Notes under the pieces: model-generated
Told to the model about the DNA's origin: nothing
The model's database searches: none
What the model saw: only the letters and a program-made list of their open reading frames with translations
In this document: in pieces, positions 62,601-64,000 of the stretch
Position numbering within the stretch: position 1 is the stretch's first letter
Layout of the letters: the number at the start of each line of letters is the position of its first letter
Source: Acholoe squamosa
Lineage: Eukaryota > Annelida > Polychaeta > Phyllodocida > Polynoidae
NCBI GenBank assembly: GCA_949317995.1
Contig: OX439050.1
Location: 18,120,061 to 18,184,060 of the forward strand
DNA length: 64,000 bases
Reading direction: 5' to 3'
Translations under genes and position numbers: made by a program

Positions 62601-64000
62601 ACAGAACATAAATTACAATCATTTTACCTTGTTCAATACAAAAATACCACATGCTACTATAAAGCTTCGCTTATACGTAAACCCTTACTTTTTGGAAATG
62701 AGGGGCTATCTGGAAAAAAGTATTGGCTGGCCACCCACCTGGGATTCATCTTAAGATAAAAACGATGAAAAAGCAATGATAGTACATTCTGGCAGACTTT
62801 CCCTCACTGTCCCCGACTCAAGCTGAAATATCTTTTCTCTAACCACTTTATTTTCCGTGACCTGTGGGAACCCTGTTAATTATCTGTGCCAATTCAGAAC
62901 TACAGAATTCTGCTTTCAGTCCCCACAGAGCGTCCGGTGATGAAGAAGGAGCGTACAGCAGGCGCATACCGTATATCAGCTTATTACATGGCTAAGATGA
63001 CATCAGAACTGCCACTTGTTATAGTACAACCAATCTTCTACTACAGTGCTGTACACTGGATGTGTAACCTCAGTAATGACCCTGTAGCTTTTGTATCATG
63101 CATGGGAGTGATACTCCTCTCTTCTCTTACATCTCAGGTAGGTTGGTTAGTTCATATTGTGGTGACTTTGTGTGTAAGCCACGACTTCAGTCAGCCCCTC
63201 TCCACAAAGGTGAAGTGGGGAGAGATGTACTGTATATGTAATAGACTTCTTCTTAACCCCTATTAAGGCACTATAACAAGTACAATGGCAATGAATGGAG
63301 TTAGAAAGGGGGGAGGCTAGACATTTTTTTTTTAATTTTGAAAATTTATCAAGTAGAAATGAATTGCAGCTGATAATCCCTCAAGTTTGGGTGCGGCTTA
63401 TGTCAACAGCTTATACATGGGTGTGGCATACTCTAACGGTTATTCATTTTAAGTGGATTAGCACAGCCCTCAGCAATGGTCATGCAGAGCACATACCGGT
63501 AGGCTGCTCCCACTGCCCCACTTCCCCCACTCGGTATGTGTGAGTGAGGTGGGGCAGTGGGACCAGCCTGGGAGCGCGCAAAGACCATGCTATCAAAACC
63601 CTGAGCACTAGTTCAACTCTTCAGGAAATCGATTAAATATACATTTTCTTTTCTATGTAAGTTTTCTTTTTATAAACTTGTATTATTTGTCTCCTTTTGC
63701 AGAGTATAGGTCTGTTTGTTGGTATCCTCATCCCTGATGCACGTAGGGGCCTCACGTCCCTCAGTTTGCTACTGTTGGGCTCTATGCTGGCAGGTAAACA
63801 TGCATTATCTTTATTTAAGCTGATATGAAACCAAGCAACTCTTTAATATTATTTCAAGATAGTCTGGCATTTTAAATAAATCTGGAGGTATCATTTGAGT
63901 CTTAATCCTTTAAAGGCAGCTCCTATTTTAAGGAATCGTGCTAACCCCATTGAGTTGATGTATACACTCCCAGACGTTTGGCAATATGCACCAGGAAGTG
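41697..64000 (+). CDS. ABCG-family half-transporter, thirteen exons, 3' end outside window
   Basis: Exons: 41697-41776, 44617-44747, 46375-46544, 47776-47881, 48529-48629, 50279-50440, 50805-50898, 60015-60078, 60892-61061, 61697-61956, 62459-62516, 62920-63137, 63703-63793. All junctions match in phase and give 568 residues so far; the family usually has 600-700. The ATG is chosen because the short first exon ends in phase 2, as the next requires. The ATP-binding domain shows Walker A GPSGAGKST (Lys74), the Q-loop area VLQQDIFF, signature LSGGEKKR (172-179), Walker B LMLID then EPTSGLD, and the H-loop THQPSS-like TIHQPSS (His230). Helices start near 415, 447, 496, 521 and 539. Domain order (ATPase first) is that of ABCG proteins, which dimerise to export lipids or other small molecules. 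The substrate is unknown. No exon is damaged. Confidence 0.93.
42123..42620. repeat. Degenerate TGCCATGTATCAT repeats with a 20-bp-arm hairpin
   Basis: A GTGCCATGTATCAT-like word recurs about five times in either orientation, spaced by AGACTAGTCTGC-like words. The segments 42155-42174 and 42183-42202 (CAGCACACAAGACTACTGCA and its exact inverse) form a hairpin with an 8-base loop. It lies in intron 1 of the ABCG gene. Confidence 0.65.
42736..44093. mobile_element. TTAA-flanked element, 1.36-kb copy of the 5059 family
   Basis: TTAA lies at 42732-42735 and 44094-44097. The left end CCCTTTAAGGGCCACTGATG nearly equals that of 5059-5360, and the right end inverted (GCCATCAGAGACTGATGATA) is related. 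GTGCCACAC words recur at about 43308, 43494, 43650 and 43671. No transposase is seen. Confidence 0.65.
44098..44616. other. Intron sequence before the ABCG second exon
   Basis: No repeat or coding block is recognised. Confidence 0.5.
45599..45831. mobile_element. TA-flanked MITE family C, copy 1
   Basis: The ends are CCGTAATCTCCCGCGTA and inverted TACGTGGGAGATTACGG, with TA at 45597-45598 and 45832-45833, as for Tc1/mariner-type elements. Inside, CGTATAAGACGCAC words repeat several times. Confidence 0.85.
46545..47105. other. ABCG intron sequence without recognised elements
   Basis: The stretch from 46545 to the SINE at 47118 shows no coding or repeat structure. Similar empty introns lie at 47882-48528 and 48630-50278. 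Confidence 0.5.
47118..47367 (-). mobile_element. SINE family B, copy 2
   Basis: A 12-bp duplication, TCATTATCCTGT, lies at 47106-47117 and 47368-47379. The GAGTGAGTGAGTAATAG end is on the left. Arms CACGGGCACTGACACAT (47201-47217) and its exact inverse (47229-47245) form a hairpin. The AAGTGGGCTAGGGAAGCCCG end is tandemly doubled. Confidence 0.88.
51240..56446 (-). mobile_element. DIRS-type tyrosine-recombinase retroelement fossil, broken
   Basis: Parts in order on the minus strand are a gag-like region (about 56070-55190), reverse transcriptase (54370-53450), RNase H (53300-52980) and tyrosine recombinase (52680-51670). The recombinase shows [14 protein letters not shown] and [14 protein letters not shown]. 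Inverted ends match between 51320-51365 and 56395-56440, and the left end also holds an inverted repeat (51240-51322 against 51485-51570), as expected for DIRS elements. It is broken in several places and carries a SINE-like insertion. It lies in the 9-kb ABCG intron, antisense to the gene. Confidence 0.85.
54669..55221 (-). mobile_element. SINE-like retroposon family A, copy 2 (complete)
   Basis: An 11-bp duplication, GTTGGACGAGT, lies at 54658-54668 and 55222-55232. The 553-bp element starts TTGTTTGTTTGTTTAATTTT and is uninterrupted, which makes it the reference for copy 1. It sits inside the DIRS fossil between gag and reverse transcriptase. Confidence 0.9.
56454..56509 (-). mobile_element. 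SINE-like family A, 56-bp 3'-end fragment
   Basis: TTGTTTGTTTGTTTAGTTTT through ACATTCAAG matches the tail end of family A, then similarity stops. This fits 5' truncation on the minus strand. It adjoins the right end of the DIRS fossil. Confidence 0.7.
56815..57790 (-). mobile_element. 5'-truncated LINE: RNase H and C-terminal knuckle
   Basis: RNase H motifs [34 protein letters not shown] and [18 protein letters not shown] are followed by [17 protein letters not shown]. These resemble, at lower similarity, the LINE copies at 19761 and 30431, so this is an older or sister subfamily. Frame changes split it into three pieces (around 57475 and 57120). It lies in the large ABCG intron. Confidence 0.8.
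57975..59988. mobile_element. DNA transposon family E, copy 2
   Basis: The left end GGGGCTGTGTACAAATGATG and the inverted right end GGCTGTGTACAAATGACGTC match. The inner stretch 58330-58500 is similar to 41145-41320 of copy 1. A LINE-like AATAAACTTTGATTTCAATT at about 58960 and a family H MITE (59200-59405) suggest nested insertions. Target duplication is not clear. Confidence 0.55.
59200..59405. mobile_element. MITE family H, diverged copy
   Basis: The right end CTGTTTATAAGTAATGAGCA then CTCCC, followed by TAA, and a diverged left end CTCATTATTTTTCAAGAGGGG match family H. Confidence 0.5.
60633..60820 (-). mobile_element. SINE family B, copy 3
   Basis: GTGAGGGAGTAAGTGAGTAA, TTTAACGCCATTTCAACAGC, the core GTGCCCGCGCATATGTGCAC and the end AAGTGGGCTAGGGAGGCCCG follow the order of copy 2. 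It lacks the doubled end. Target duplication is weak (GCAAT-like). It lies in the ABCG intron 60079-60891. Confidence 0.75.
61436..61680. mobile_element. TA-flanked MITE family C, copy 2, next to an ABCG splice acceptor
   Basis: The ends are CCGTCATCTCCCGCGTATAA and inverted TTATACGCGGGAGATTACAG, with TA at 61434-61435 and 61681-61682. Inside are repeated GCGCCTTATACG words. The next ABCG exon starts at 61697, only 16 bases after the element ends. Confidence 0.85.

Noticed and set aside
63940-64000. A fourteenth ABCG exon at the right edge
   Set aside because: An AG lies near 63974, but the residues that follow do not resemble the end of the transmembrane domain.

Overview
The window looks like nuclear DNA of a marine invertebrate, most likely a lophotrochozoan (mollusc, brachiopod or relative). 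The reasons are spliced genes with GT-AG introns of 0.05 to 9 kb, a TATA promoter and AATAAA signals, several non-LTR retrotransposons, SINEs with GTGA-type tails next to a TTTAACGCCA motif, many MITEs, and long (TA)n and (AAT)n tracts. The species assignment is inference. I recognise no tRNA, rRNA, operon or CRISPR array.

Only two genes look like working host genes. The first (coding exons between 5515 and 11079, + strand) can be read as three exons in matching phase. It encodes a 196-residue secreted protein with a Gly/His/Tyr-rich middle and six cysteines; I do not recognise the family. The second (41697 to beyond the right edge, + strand) is an ABCG half-transporter. Thirteen exons join in phase: a short first coding exon, the full nucleotide-binding domain, and the transmembrane domain into its fifth helix. 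Its introns collect SINEs, TA-flanked MITEs, a TTAA-flanked element, a large inserted element with GGGGCCGTCC-like ends, and a DIRS-type retroelement fossil about 5 kb long.

From about 12 to 30 kb lies a block of decayed, multi-exon, transposon-type genes: a PIF/Harbinger (HARBI1-like) transposase (+), a long gene of an uncharacterised family with a transposase-like core (-), a Myb/SANT-like protein (+) and a piece of another uncharacterised family (+). They may be remains of one large DNA transposon or of several. A 3.3-kb LINE is inserted in the second of these genes and a 1.6-kb MITE in the fourth. From 30.4 to 38.4 kb come a second copy of the same LINE family, an LTR-element fossil with a coiled-coil-rich coding region, and the 3' end of another LINE.

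Transposon nesting is the clearest theme. In several places target-site duplications give the order of insertion: at 1348-2867 (a MITE pair possibly inside a DNA element inside a SINE-like element), at 5656-7620 (LINE in MITE in intron), at 28721-30351 (MITE in a reading frame) and at 51240-56446 (SINE-like element in DIRS).
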